Shown here: one piece after another, positions 1-8,318 of the stretch
Layout of the letters: each line of letters starts with the position of its first letter
Position numbering within the stretch: the stretch's first letter is position 1
From: an uncultured Bacteroidales bacterium
GTDB taxonomy: Bacteria; Bacteroidota; Bacteroidia; Bacteroidales; FEN-979
Length of the DNA stretch: 42,264 nucleotides
Assembly (NCBI GenBank): GCA_903837605.1
Contig: CAILVF010000022.1
Span: 1 to 42,264 of the forward strand
Reading direction: 5' to 3'
The notes under the pieces: model-generated
Database searches by the model: none
Told to the model about the DNA's origin: nothing
What the model saw: the letters and a program-made list of their open reading frames with translations, nothing else
Made by a program: the position numbers and the translations under genes

Positions 1-35
1 AAAAATCCCAAATTATTTTATAGTTTGGGATTTTT
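1..35. terminator. Bidirectional rho-independent terminator
   Basis: Positions 1-12 and 24-35 form a perfect 12-bp inverted repeat around an 11-nt loop. The stem has a short GC-containing core and A-run/T-run flanks, so it can end transcription on either strand. It separates an unseen gene to the left from the small ORFs that follow. Confidence 0.7.
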
Positions 36-51
36 GTTGTACATTTACACC

Positions 52-126
52 ATGAACTTTGAAAGACATAATCCAGAGCCATTAAAAACTCTAGGGATAG
101 GGAAAAGAGAGATTAAAAAACAATAG
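52..126 (+). CDS. Small ORF, 24 aa, unknown function
   Basis: An ATG at 52 opens a 24-codon frame that begins MNFERHNPEP and ends in TAG at 124-126. The next ATG (127) follows the stop immediately in the same frame, so this could be the first part of one gene broken by an amber codon, or two translationally coupled peptides. I do not recognise a family with certainty. The product is short, charged and has no membrane segment. It follows the terminator at the left edge, so it may be a free-standing small gene or a remnant. Confidence 0.3.
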   Translation: MNFERHNPEPLKTLGIGKREIKKQ

Positions 127-414
127 ATGCAAAGTCTTTTGTATAGAGAAATGTTTGGATCCCCTACTCCGATGGTGATGGGTATGGGGCTTATTATAGA
201 TCTTATCAAAGAAACCAAAGATCCTGAGTATATTGAAATATTCAAAGAGGATTTTCTTCATTATTTTGCTATTCCCGTTCGAAAAGAGCGAAAAATATCC
301 AATAATAATCCCTTGGAAAATAAGCCAGGCTGCCGGAATAGGGGTACTCCATGCAATTTCCGGGACAATAGGGGCCTGAAGGTGGAATTGCCATCATTGC
401 CAATGCAAATGTGA
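127..414 (+). pseudogene. Possible remnant of a small gene (in frame with the preceding ORF)
   Basis: This frame continues that of the 24-aa ORF after a TAG. The first roughly 50 residues (MQSLLYREMFGSPTPMVMGM, then an acidic segment ending DFLHYF) look like ordinary coding sequence. From about position 275 the frame is simply antisense to the truncated membrane-protein gene on the other strand, so the C-terminal half is probably not native. The picture fits a decayed gene whose 3' end was lost at a junction near 270-300. No function is proposed. Confidence 0.25.
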
Positions 415-496
415 TCAGGGTCAGACATGAAAGGACAACCGATGACCTGAAACCAATATTTAATGCATTCAAATTAATATCGTATTCTGTTTTCAT
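269..496 (-). pseudogene. Truncated small membrane protein
   Basis: An ATG at 496, shortly after the stop of the flavodoxin-like gene, starts a 75-residue frame beginning MKTEYDINLNALNIGFRSS. A hydrophobic segment (residues about 20-36) is followed by a Cys/Pro/Tyr-rich loop and the start of a second hydrophobic stretch (DYYWIFFALF), which breaks off at a stop at 269. Multi-pass proteins with this kind of N-terminus usually continue with several more helices, so I read it as the 5' part of a gene that lost its 3' end. It could instead be a genuine short membrane protein co-transcribed with the flavodoxin-like gene. Confidence 0.45.
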
Positions 497-506
497 TCCC
501 TGACAA

Positions 507-1055
507 TCATTGTTGCATATTAATTTCAGATATCCTACTGATGAAATTTTCAAATCTCTCCTGAATTTCACCTTTGAAATTTTCATCATTCAAATGAGTT
601 TTCATAAAAGCATCAGCATTTTCCTTTTGATTGTCAGGTAAAACAAGCCCAATTGGAAATGACTGGCAAAAAACACATTTACCAGGTAAAATGCTTTCAA
701 CTTCTTTGAAAACCAAACCATGTCCGAATTTTTCATCTTTCTTGGCATCTGTGCTGCCGCAACAGGTAACAAAGATCAGTTGATTTATATCATCAAAATA
801 CTTTTTGATAAAACAACGGAGAGGCGGAATAAGCTTACCCATCCAGACTGGTCCAGATAAAATCACCGTATCATATTCTTTAATATTGTTTTTCAGCGGC
901 CTGATGCCTAAATGAATGTTCATTAAAAACAGAAGAAAAACATTGAGCCATGGCCTGATTTCTTCTGATTCGCATGATAAACAAGTGGAAATTTTTTTAG
1001 CTAAATATTTATTGCTTCCCTTTCTTGAAAAATAAACTACAATCATCTGGTTCAT
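507..1055 (-). CDS. Flavodoxin-like protein
   Basis: A 182-residue protein starting MNQMIVVYFSRKGSNKYLAK; the ATG at 1046 is an alternative start. The beta1-P-loop segment VYFSRKGSNKYLAKKI matches the FMN phosphate-binding start of the flavodoxin fold, and the later segment YDTVILSGPVWMGKLIPPLR matches the second FMN loop of the family. It probably binds FMN and carries electrons or acts as a small NAD(P)H-dependent reductase in the cytosol. Residues CVFCQSF carry a CxxC pair near the C-terminal third, of unknown role. The truncated membrane-protein gene follows 10 bp downstream, suggesting a former two-gene unit. A perfect TAnnTTTG box lies upstream on this strand at 1107-1114. Confidence 0.75.
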   Translation of the reverse strand: MNQMIVVYFSRKGSNKYLAKKISTCLSCESEEIRPWLNVFLLFLMNIHLGIRPLKNNIKEYDTVILSGPVWMGKLIPPLRCFIKKYFDDINQLIFVTCCGSTDAKKDEKFGHGLVFKEVESILPGKCVFCQSFPIGLVLPDNQKENADAFMKTHLNDENFKGEIQERFENFISRISEINMQQ

Positions 1056-1106
1056 TTGATTGTTTGAAATTTGAGTAAATAATTTACATGGCAGACTCAA
1101 TAATGC

Positions 1107-1114
1107 CAAAGGTA
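1107..1114 (-). promoter_or_regulatory. Candidate -7 element for the flavodoxin-like gene
   Basis: The minus strand reads TACCTTTG, a full match to the Bacteroidota -7 consensus TAnnTTTG, about 52 bp upstream of the chosen start. No convincing -33 TTG is seen at the usual distance, so this is a candidate only. Confidence 0.3.
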
Positions 1115-1152
1115 ATATTAAGTGGCACTTTTTGCCAGGCAGCCAGGATAAT

Positions 1153-2253
1153 TTATGCCTTTACCGATAACAACTTTGCTTTTAATTCCTGTTCGATTTT
1201 TATAAGTTCGGTTTCAGCCATCTGCCGTTTGGCCTTCCCGTCAGCCTGGATCTTCAGTGTATCCTCAATGGTAGAAATAAGGTCGTTATTGACTTTTTTC
1301 AGGGTTTCAATATCGACGATGCCGCGTTCAGATTCCTTCGCAATCTCAATCGTACTTTCTTTAAGCATCTCTGAGTTTTTCTGAAGGAGTTCATTGGTCG
1401 TGTTGGTAACCTCTTTTTGAAGTTTAAGGGCTGACCTCTGCCTGAACAGTGTGATAGCAATAACAATCTGATTCTTCCACAACGGTATGGTATTCAAAAT
1501 GGAGCTCTGGATCTTCTCAACCAGGGCCTGGTCACCATTTTGGATCAACCTGATCTGGGGGCCGGCCTGTATGGAGATCATTCGGCTTAATTTAAGATCA
1601 AACAGTTTCTTCTCAAAACGGTTGAGAAACTGCATGAAATCATTGTATTTCTGAGCATCAGAAGGATCTTTGGTTTCATCAGCCTTCATCTTAAGCTGAG
1701 GTGCAACGGTATTCTGCAGCTCCTGCAATTTAAGCTGGCCGGCGGCAATGAACAGGTCGAGATTCTGCAGGTATTCAAGGTTCTTATGGTACATGGTGTC
1801 GAGCAGGGTCAGGTCCCTCAGCATTTGCATACGGGCTTTATCAAGCTCATCCACTATCTTTTCAATCTGGACACTAAGCTTTTCATACCTGGCGATAAAT
1901 CTCTTGAATGAATTCACCAGTCCTCCCAGAAATGGAATTTTTGAAAAGAATCCTTCTTTGGCTCCAATGCTGTCAACGTCAATATCTTTGATCTTGATTA
2001 CCAGGTTGGTTAGGATATTGCCGGCATACCCGCTATCCTTGGCCCTGACTTCCTGCAGTATGTTATCGGCAAACGTGGAGATATCCCGCTGGGCGCCCAC
2101 TCCGAAAGTAATGATGGCCTGGGAATCCTCAATGTTGATCTGCTTTTTAATGTCATCGACCCTGGTCATCTGCTCAGGGCTCAGGTTTGCAAGACTGACT
2201 GTGCCTGTTTTACTCAGGCTGATATTATCTCTTATGCTTAAATCATCGCTCAT
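1153..2253 (-). CDS. telA: TelA/KlaA-family toxic anion resistance protein
   Basis: A 366-residue soluble, helix-rich protein. The N-terminal segment LTPEQ-like (LSPEQMTRVDDIKKQI) followed by IITFGVGAQRDISTFADNIL is characteristic of the TelA (toxic anion resistance) family, and the length is typical. Most of the protein is predicted coiled coil (EKLSVQIEKIVDELDKAR region and the C-terminal EDTLKIQADGKAKRQMAETE region). Family members were first linked to tellurite resistance, but their biochemical role is unclear. It is the last gene of a four-gene minus-strand operon, 45 bp after the second solute-binding-like gene, and its pairing with XpaC recurs in other bacteria (yaaN-xpaC in Bacillus subtilis). 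Tellurite resistance is not shown here; a membrane-associated stress role is an inference. Confidence 0.9.
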   Translation of the reverse strand: MSDDLSIRDNISLSKTGTVSLANLSPEQMTRVDDIKKQINIEDSQAIITFGVGAQRDISTFADNILQEVRAKDSGYAGNILTNLVIKIKDIDVDSIGAKEGFFSKIPFLGGLVNSFKRFIARYEKLSVQIEKIVDELDKARMQMLRDLTLLDTMYHKNLEYLQNLDLFIAAGQLKLQELQNTVAPQLKMKADETKDPSDAQKYNDFMQFLNRFEKKLFDLKLSRMISIQAGPQIRLIQNGDQALVEKIQSSILNTIPLWKNQIVIAITLFRQRSALKLQKEVTNTTNELLQKNSEMLKESTIEIAKESERGIVDIETLKKVNNDLISTIEDTLKIQADGKAKRQMAETELIKIEQELKAKLLSVKA

Positions 2254-2298
2254 ATAAATGGATTTTTATTTTTTAATATTGTAAATTTTTAAATCAAT

Positions 2299-3375
2299 CT
2301 ATTTTTTATCCTCCAGGGCTTCTATTATTTTTTCCATGACGGAGGCTCTTGGCATAGGCACGATTTTAGTCACAGAAACGGGAATACCATCAACCAGGAG
2401 TATTTTCGGATCATTCTGAACACCCATCAACCCGGTCCTGAACCCATGCTGTTCCCAGGCAATTTTCTGTATTTCTTCATCCTTCAGGGCCTCAATAAGA
2501 ACGGAGGCCTGTTTGTTGAGGATGATCAGGGGATGTTCGCTCCAAACTGTTGGAACCGGGTATAAGGAGATGATCTGTTTCTTAACTTTTGGCCAGAAAT
2601 CCTGGTGCATTCTCGAAAATTCAATGATCTGGCTCTCATACCCTCCCATTAAAGGATACTGGCCGACACCGGTCTTTAAAAACTGTTCGAACAGAACACC
2701 CGAAGTATTCTGCATAAATCCCTGCCTTGCAAAGAATTCTTTTACTTCAGGGAGAACTTGCGGGAGATCCGATTCAACAACCACATCTCCTCCTTTGAGG
2801 ATATTTGCAACGAGCCCGGCAAACATATTCCCCGAGTTGGATTTGGTCGGATCAGTTGTGGTCACTGTAATTTTACCATATAATTGAGGAAGGCCGATAT
2901 CCGACCATTTTTTACCTTCCCTGATCATAGCTAGTAATCCGGGCATGTCAACGATATAGTAACTAGACATTTCCTTTCTGACAATCCCTGTTTTGACAAG
3001 TGCATTCACAACAATGTCCCAGCTGTAAATGACCAGAGGAGAGTTGAAAATATTCTCTGATCGTACTACCTTGGTTCCCTGTTTTAGTTTGAATATCTCC
3101 AGCGCAACCTGGCTTGAAGGCCACAGAAAGTCAATCCCGGGTTTAACCTCATCACTGACCATTTCTATAGAGCCGGCCCTCACATAATCAACAACTATAC
3201 TGTACTTTTTTTTCAGTATTGCTTTTACACGATCATTTTCAAGAAACGAACTTTTTTCACTTCCTATCATCCCTTTAATATGGATCACGGCTTTTTGCTT
3301 ACTATAAAACCAGAACCCAAAACCGATGGCCCCGGCCAGCAATAGCACCCCTAATCCGACAAGTAAACCTTTCAT
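2299..3375 (-). CDS. Membrane-anchored extracellular solute-binding-like protein
   Basis: A 358-residue protein with an N-terminal hydrophobic anchor (residues 3-25) and no lipobox Cys, followed by a type II periplasmic-binding-protein fold. Recognisable pieces are the first strand with GSEKSSF, the segment GIDFLWPSSQVALEIFK, and TTTDPTKSNSGNMFAGLVA in the middle, all typical of bacterial solute-binding proteins. The 5' neighbour four-gene member (4001-5593) has a related binding module. No ABC permease or ATPase is nearby, so a conventional import role is doubtful. It begins 5 bp after the xpaC stop, indicating co-transcription. The ligand is unknown. Confidence 0.75.
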   Translation of the reverse strand: MKGLLVGLGVLLLAGAIGFGFWFYSKQKAVIHIKGMIGSEKSSFLENDRVKAILKKKYSIVVDYVRAGSIEMVSDEVKPGIDFLWPSSQVALEIFKLKQGTKVVRSENIFNSPLVIYSWDIVVNALVKTGIVRKEMSSYYIVDMPGLLAMIREGKKWSDIGLPQLYGKITVTTTDPTKSNSGNMFAGLVANILKGGDVVVESDLPQVLPEVKEFFARQGFMQNTSGVLFEQFLKTGVGQYPLMGGYESQIIEFSRMHQDFWPKVKKQIISLYPVPTVWSEHPLIILNKQASVLIEALKDEEIQKIAWEQHGFRTGLMGVQNDPKILLVDGIPVSVTKIVPMPRASVMEKIIEALEDKK

Positions 3376-3380
3376 GATCC

Positions 3381-4001
3381 TTAGTTTAAATCTTCTGCCT
3401 TAAACGTTTTTTCAAGTGTTTCAATTTCCACATCAAGATCCATCACATCATTACTGAGAAGCCTCGCCAGCTGCCTGTCAAAAGCAGTGTCAATTGAATT
3501 CAGCATATTTTCTGCCTTCAACAAGGACCGGGAGATTTCTGCTGACTGGACCTCCTGCATTGAAAGCTGGGAGTATTTATTGACTATGCTGATGCTCGTA
3601 TCGAAATAATATGAAAGAAACTGGCGGGCAACTTTCATCTTTTCAGGATCTTTCCTGATGTTTTCAAAGATCTTTTTAACAATGCTTATAATGTGGTATA
3701 TTTTAGCCCTTATCTTTTCATCCTTTATTTGTTTTCCCAGTTTTTCGAGCTCCTTTATTTTTTCTTCTCCCTCACTAAGCAAGTTGTGCAGCATCTCAGC
3801 CGTTATGCCATTACCGAATTTAATTGCAAACTGATCTTTAGGACGTAAGGCAAACAGGATAATGTAGATGCCAAGAAATGACAATAATGAAAGAATCAGT
3901 GTAATAATCAAAGAAAAATGCAATAGAAAAAAGAGCCCGAGCATCATCAGTCCTGCAGCAATTCCTGAAATTACACCTGCTATAGTTGTAAAATTCTTCA
4001 T
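3381..4001 (-). CDS. xpaC: XpaC-family membrane protein
   Basis: A 206-residue protein with two hydrophobic helices at residues about 8-28 and 30-52, followed by a charged cytosolic-looking helical region (LLSEGEEKIKELEKLGKQIK and onward). This layout and the segment near IRKDPEKMKVARQFLSYYFDT match the XpaC family (named for hydrolysis of 5-bromo-4-chloroindolyl phosphate). The family often sits beside telA, as here. The ATG overlaps the stop of the upstream VWA gene by one base (TAATG), so the two are translationally coupled. The molecular function of the family is not established; the pairing suggests that XpaC and TelA act together at the membrane. Confidence 0.85.
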   Translation of the reverse strand: MKNFTTIAGVISGIAAGLMMLGLFFLLHFSLIITLILSLLSFLGIYIILFALRPKDQFAIKFGNGITAEMLHNLLSEGEEKIKELEKLGKQIKDEKIRAKIYHIISIVKKIFENIRKDPEKMKVARQFLSYYFDTSISIVNKYSQLSMQEVQSAEISRSLLKAENMLNSIDTAFDRQLARLLSNDVMDLDVEIETLEKTFKAEDLN

Positions 4002-5593
4002 TAATTGTATCCTTTTACCTTCCTGAAAGCGCTGACCAGGTCCTTCCTGCCGTCAAACACCGCCCCGGTGGTCAGATCGGCAATACGCGAAAGCTGCTGA
4101 TCTGATGCATCCCCGAATTTAATCAGGAACACAGGAATGTCTCTGCCATATATTTTCCAGGCAGCTTCAAGATCCCCGAACGATTTTCCTGTATTGGATT
4201 CCCCGTCAGTCATAAGGATGACCGCCGGAATATATTTTGTTGAATCAGTCTTTACTATTTGATCCAGGGCAAGGATCACAGGCGAATAAATATCAGTAGT
4301 GCCACCCGGTGAAAGATTCCTGACTTTATCCAGAATAGCAGTAAGCTCCGTTTGTTTATTCCCTTCACACTGCCAGGCATCCATTATTTTCCCATCGAAC
4401 GGAATAACAACCGTGATATCTTCAGGTGAATTTTGCAGGAAATACACTCCTGCCTTTTCCTGGTCAAGCAGGATCTCCATTGCTTTCTTCAGTTGATCGG
4501 AGCGTTCACCTGTCATACTACCCGAATAATCAAGACAGAAATATGTGATGGAAGGCTTCCTGAATACGGTCTGGTAGAGGTTTAAGGCTTTCAGGATAAC
4601 ATCAGTCCTTGGCAGTTTAATAGGTGAAAGGATCTTCCTGGTATTAATACCCCAATCCGGGTTAAACACCTCAGCGGGTGCATTTTTAAGTTCACCTGCA
4701 AAACCAGTCCGCCTTCCCATAAGTAAAAGCTTATGCTGAGTTTCTTCATTAAGGAGAAATGCCTGCAGCTTCTTAAAAAAATCTTCCTGTTTTGCATCCC
4801 CATTATCAATGTATCCCAGTTGGGAGTCTGCGATAACAAGACCATCAACAGGATAAATAACATACAAAGGCTCTTTCCCCTTCCTGGTCAATTCCTGGTT
4901 TGCCTCAATGATCAGTGCTTCATAGTTGACCATTGCATCATAATCGCCTTTGAGGTAAAGGTCTTTCAGCCATCCTGAACTGCCCGAAGAACGGTTGATC
5001 CCGGAAAGCAGATCGGTGATCTCTGTTTTTAATTCCGGCTTCTCAAGATCAGCCGCTGTAATGTATTCAGGATTTCCGAGGAAAGCATAAAGAAAACCGA
5101 TGTAAGCGCTTGCCCCTGAATTTGATTGGGAAGCAGAAGTCATAATAAATTTTAATTTTTTCTCCCTGATGACTTTCAGGATATCCGAAACTTTCACTTC
5201 CTTACCGATAAACCCAAGCTTCATGGCAAGACTTTTTTTAATGCCGAACACGACAGGGGTGGTCATGACCGATTGTGCATATTTCACCTTGCGATCCTTG
5301 TCGCCCAGGGTTATCCAGATCCCGCTGGCAGGCCATACCGCGTCATAGCTTGAAGCATTATTCTGAAGTTCCAACATGATATCAATGGAACCTTCATATT
5401 TGAATTTAACCACTACATTATTCTTTCTTGCAAAATCACTGACCATTCTCTCCAGGGGGACATTTTCTGATCCCGATAAAATAGTAAATTCCCTGGGATG
5501 TTTTTTACAGGAATTAAGGGATAAAATGAATATAATAAGCGCCATGATGAATGAAACTTTATTCATGGTGGTAAGCAAGGATGAAGTCTTCAT
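4001..5593 (-). CDS. Lipoprotein with solute-binding module fused to a VWA domain
   Basis: A 530-residue protein. A lipoprotein signal ends at the lipobox LNSC (Cys29; an internal ATG at codon 10 would give a more usual signal length). Residues about 35-305 form a type II solute-binding module (KYEGSIDIMLEL, DAVWPASGIW, MTSASQSNSGASAYIG). Residues about 345-530 form a von Willebrand A domain with an intact MIDAS: DYSGSM at 355-360, Thr432/433 in GGTTD and Asp463 in MTDGES. It is therefore likely a surface or periplasmic, metal-dependent adhesion-type protein that also binds a ligand. It is the first gene of the operon with xpaC, the second binding protein and telA. The ligand and partner are unknown. 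Confidence 0.8.
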   Translation of the reverse strand: MKTSSLLTTMNKVSFIMALIIFILSLNSCKKHPREFTILSGSENVPLERMVSDFARKNNVVVKFKYEGSIDIMLELQNNASSYDAVWPASGIWITLGDKDRKVKYAQSVMTTPVVFGIKKSLAMKLGFIGKEVKVSDILKVIREKKLKFIMTSASQSNSGASAYIGFLYAFLGNPEYITAADLEKPELKTEITDLLSGINRSSGSSGWLKDLYLKGDYDAMVNYEALIIEANQELTRKGKEPLYVIYPVDGLVIADSQLGYIDNGDAKQEDFFKKLQAFLLNEETQHKLLLMGRRTGFAGELKNAPAEVFNPDWGINTRKILSPIKLPRTDVILKALNLYQTVFRKPSITYFCLDYSGSMTGERSDQLKKAMEILLDQEKAGVYFLQNSPEDITVVIPFDGKIMDAWQCEGNKQTELTAILDKVRNLSPGGTTDIYSPVILALDQIVKTDSTKYIPAVILMTDGESNTGKSFGDLEAAWKIYGRDIPVFLIKFGDASDQQLSRIADLTTGAVFDGRKDLVSAFRKVKGYN

Positions 5594-5840
5594 TTAGTAT
5601 TGATTTTATTTACCATGATAACCCGGGTAATTCAAACTGGAAAAAGCTGATAATAACCTTTTCAATATTAATACTTTCCGGAATGCCAAGTGTTAAATTA
5701 AGGTTAAAACATAACAAACAAGGACATATGCGGTCAGAAACGTCATGTTATTAATCGTCCATAATACTGATCAATTCCTATGTTCCGCAATTCAGGGTTT
5801 TGAAATTTAATGAACATTTAACCATTTGTTTCCTTTTATA

Positions 5841-6125
5841 ATGAATGGTCAGACTAATTTTGCCACAAAAATGACATTATTCCATTTTCAACAAACTGGC
5901 GATAGCGATCATGAGGCCTTATCAATTATTAATGAAATATCAGGAATACAGGAAGAATTACTCAACGCTTCTAAAAGCAAGCAAGCCGAGCTGCAAGTAA
6001 AATTAATGAAGTTAAAAGCCGAACTGTCGCGAATAAAGATTTCCGGTATTTTACAAAAAGCAATTGGTGATTACACTGAATCAAAGCCAATCATTCAGGA
6101 AAAGAAAACGGATATAAAAAGTTGA
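5841..6125 (+). CDS. Small predicted coiled-coil protein, unknown function
   Basis: A 94-residue protein starting at the ATG at 5841; an upstream TTG at 5826 in the same frame is less likely. Residues 30-70 (ALSIINEISGIQEELL onward) are rich in Leu, Lys and Glu in a heptad-like pattern, suggesting a coiled coil. There is no signal peptide or membrane segment, and I recognise no family. The stop is 3 bp before the start of the NAD(P)-binding protein gene, so the two are probably one operon. Confidence 0.6.
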   Translation: MNGQTNFATKMTLFHFQQTGDSDHEALSIINEISGIQEELLNASKSKQAELQVKLMKLKAELSRIKISGILQKAIGDYTESKPIIQEKKTDIKS

Positions 6126-6128
6126 TAG

Positions 6129-6764
6129 ATGAACATTTTAATTCTAGGAGCAACGGGAAGAACAGGTTGGCATATTGCACAATATGCTGTCGCAAATGAA
6201 CACAAAGTCATTTCCATAATCAGGGATCAAGCTAAGGCTACTATTCCCGGTGTTAGATTCATTGAGGGTTCCTCTTTTGATTATGACTTGCTCAATAAAA
6301 CTTTGACAGGAATCGATGCCGTGATTGTTGCACTGAATATCAGCCGAAAGTCAGATAATCCATTTGCCAAAATAACTTCTCCCTTAACCTTAATCTCCGA
6401 TACGATTATGAACTTAGTGCCAGCGATGGAGAGCAACGGGGTTAAAAGAATAATAACTATCAGCGCTTACGGTGTTGGTGATTCCTGGATTGACATGCCT
6501 TTTTTTGCAAGATTGCTTGTTCGAAATAGTAATATATGGCAAGCTTATAAAGACCATGACCGCCAGGAAAGGATCCTCCGGAATTCAAATCTGGATTGGA
6601 CTATTGTCAGACCGGTATTGCTGAATAATAAGAATAAGGATAAATATACTGCTGTAATCGGCAAACCAGATGGAGCAAGTATCAGCCGTAAAGGTGTGAC
6701 CAGGTTCATTATTGATGTTCTTGAATCTGGGAAATTTGAAAAAGACTGTGTTACCCTTTATTAA
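6129..6764 (+). CDS. NAD(P)-binding (NmrA/SDR-a-like) protein
   Basis: A 211-residue Rossmann-fold protein. The N-terminus MNILILGATGRTGWHIAQYA contains the GxxGxxG dinucleotide-binding motif of atypical short-chain dehydrogenases (NAD(P)H-binding family). VVALNISRKS, the segment GVKRIITISAYGVGDSW, and LDWTIVRPVLL near the C-terminus are typical of the same family, as is the length. It may be a flavin or quinone reductase-like enzyme or a redox sensor; the substrate cannot be deduced. It follows the small coiled-coil gene by 3 bp and ends convergent to the basic protein gene at 6876-7265. Confidence 0.85.
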   Translation: MNILILGATGRTGWHIAQYAVANEHKVISIIRDQAKATIPGVRFIEGSSFDYDLLNKTLTGIDAVIVALNISRKSDNPFAKITSPLTLISDTIMNLVPAMESNGVKRIITISAYGVGDSWIDMPFFARLLVRNSNIWQAYKDHDRQERILRNSNLDWTIVRPVLLNNKNKDKYTAVIGKPDGASISRKGVTRFIIDVLESGKFEKDCVTLY

Positions 6765-6875
6765 ATCGGCGTATCCATTGGGAAAGTGAGAGTGAGGCAG
6801 ACAAAATAGTAACCTCCAGATACCAAGATTCGGAAAATTCAGTGATTGTGGTATAACTCTCTGAACAAAGATTCG

Positions 6876-7265
6876 TTACTTCTTCACTTTGGATGTTCGA
6901 GTAGCCAGTGAAGTTTTTTCAGGACTTGCTTTTTTAATTGTTTTTGCCTTTCCAGTAAAAGTTTTAACAGGTTTTGGTTTTGCCGGGACAGGTTTTTTAA
7001 CCGAGTCCAGGTTTTCTGACTTTTTTACAGGAAAGAAATCAAAATAAATAATACGAAAGTCCTTCTCAAGACGGGTAAGGTCCGTTTTGGAATACTCTAC
7101 CATTATTTTCTCAATATCTGCATAGCAGGTGCCATCATTCCCATTCCTGAAAATAACGACTGATTTTTTCTTGCTTACTATCTCTACAAGCTTTTTAACG
7201 TCCTCAAGATCTCCCTGGATATGAACATCAGGGACTGATTTCTTGTGTTTCTTCTTGTTTTTCAT
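6876..7265 (-). CDS. Lysine-rich basic protein, unknown function
   Basis: A 129-residue protein. The N-terminus is a Lys/His cluster (MKNKKKHKKS). Residues 14-75 look like a small folded alpha/beta domain (VHIQGDLEDVKKLVEIVSKK, VVIFRNGNDGTCYADIEK). The last 50 residues are a disordered tail rich in Lys, Pro and Ala with repeated VKK/PAKPKPVK elements, similar in style to DNA- or RNA-binding tails. I recognise no family. A full TAnnTTTG match on this strand at 7344-7351 could serve as its promoter. Confidence 0.6.
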   Translation of the reverse strand: MKNKKKHKKSVPDVHIQGDLEDVKKLVEIVSKKKSVVIFRNGNDGTCYADIEKIMVEYSKTDLTRLEKDFRIIYFDFFPVKKSENLDSVKKPVPAKPKPVKTFTGKAKTIKKASPEKTSLATRTSKVKK

Positions 7266-7343
7266 GCTATTTTTTCTTAAAAGTAGGGATTTTTTTCATT
7301 TGTCATTATTATGGATGCGCCTGAAAGCATTTTCAGACCCTAT

Positions 7344-7351
7344 CAAAGTTA
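7344..7351 (-). promoter_or_regulatory. Candidate -7 element for the basic protein gene
   Basis: The minus strand reads TAACTTTG, a full TAnnTTTG match 79 bp upstream of the start at 7265. It sits right after the terminator of the sugar operon, where a new promoter is expected. A -33 element is not obvious. Confidence 0.35.
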
Positions 7352-7353
7352 CG

Positions 7354-7390
7354 AAAAAAAACTTCCCTCCGGTAACCTGGGAAGGAAGTT
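7354..7390 (-). terminator. Rho-independent terminator of the nonulosonate-type operon
   Basis: On the minus strand, AACTTCC (7384-7390) pairs with GGAAGTT (7360-7366) around a loop that has its own partial pairing, and a run of T residues follows. It lies about 35 bp after the neuB-like stop at 7425 and closes the seven-gene operon. Confidence 0.8.
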
Positions 7391-7424
7391 GTATTAACCA
7401 AAGAAAGAAAATTAAAGAACGATT

Positions 7425-8318
7425 TTAAACCAGCTGGTCGTGATATTTTCTCAGCTTTTTCTGTGCGGATTTTTCACTTTCATAAACTATTTTTTTACCA
7501 TCACCCATTGCTTTTTCAATATCCCTGATGTCTTTCACCAGCCTGAACATCCCGCCGATTTCTACTGAAGCTGCCTGGTCTGTTCCCCAAAGGGCCCGGT
7601 CCAGGGTAATATGACGTTCAATGAAGGAAGCTCCCAAAGCCACGGCAGCATAAGTTGTTGCCAAACCTGTTTCATGCCCTGAATATCCGATAGGAACAGC
7701 ATTGTACTTCTTTAAAAACGATCGGATTACCATAAGGTTCAGCTCGTTTAACTTGCAGGGATATGTTGAGGTTGACTGAGCAAGCAGCAATTTTTGAAAG
7801 TCAAGCAAAGAGATGGCTTGTTCAATTTGATCCATGCTTGACATTCCCGATGAAAGTATTACAGGTTTTCCTGTATTCCGGATTTTTCGTATAAGTTCAA
7901 TGTCAGTGATTGTCGCAGATGCCAGTTTAAAAGCAACAGGGCTAAACTGTTCAATGAAATCAACAGCGCATTCATCCCATGCCGATGCAAACCAATGAAT
8001 GCCTTTTTGTTTGCAATAGCTGTCTATTTCAGTGAATTCGTTTAAACCGAACTCAATTTTCCTGCGATAATCAATATAAGTCATTCTTCCCCAGGGAGTG
8101 TCACGTTCAAGATTCCACTGACCCATCGGGGTACTTATTTCAGGGGTTCTTTTTTGAAATTTGACAGCATCACAGCCTGCAAATACTGCGCCATCGATAA
8201 GTTTTTTCGCCATATTAAGGCTCCCATTATGATTAATTCCAATCTCAGCAATAATATATACGGGTTCGCCATCACCAATAGTGCGATCCCCAACTTGTAC
8301 CTTCCTTTGTGTTTTCAT
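7425..8318 (-). CDS. neuB: NeuB-like nonulosonate synthase lacking a SAF domain
   Basis: A 297-residue protein starting at the ATG at 8318. It condenses a sugar with phosphoenolpyruvate, as known for N-acetylneuraminate, legionaminate and pseudaminate synthases. The NeuB signatures are IAEIGINHNGSLNMAKKLID near the start, AVKFQKRTPE, SSGMSS, GYSGHETGL and FIERHITLDRALWGTDQAAS, which carry the conserved metal and PEP-site residues. The protein ends at KKLRKYHDQLV, directly after the TIM barrel, so the C-terminal SAF (antifreeze-like) domain of classical NeuB, which gives about 340-350 residues, is absent. It overlaps the end of the HAD gene by 47 bp and is the last gene of the operon. Which sugar it uses is not evident. 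Confidence 0.85.
   Translation of the reverse strand: MKTQRKVQVGDRTIGDGEPVYIIAEIGINHNGSLNMAKKLIDGAVFAGCDAVKFQKRTPEISTPMGQWNLERDTPWGRMTYIDYRRKIEFGLNEFTEIDSYCKQKGIHWFASAWDECAVDFIEQFSPVAFKLASATITDIELIRKIRNTGKPVILSSGMSSMDQIEQAISLLDFQKLLLAQSTSTYPCKLNELNLMVIRSFLKKYNAVPIGYSGHETGLATTYAAVALGASFIERHITLDRALWGTDQAASVEIGGMFRLVKDIRDIEKAMGDGKKIVYESEKSAQKKLRKYHDQLV

Noticed and set aside
1122..1137. TGGCA/TGCCA hairpin near the end of the telA gene as a terminator.
   Set aside because: The stem is only 5 bp and no T-run follows on the telA strand.
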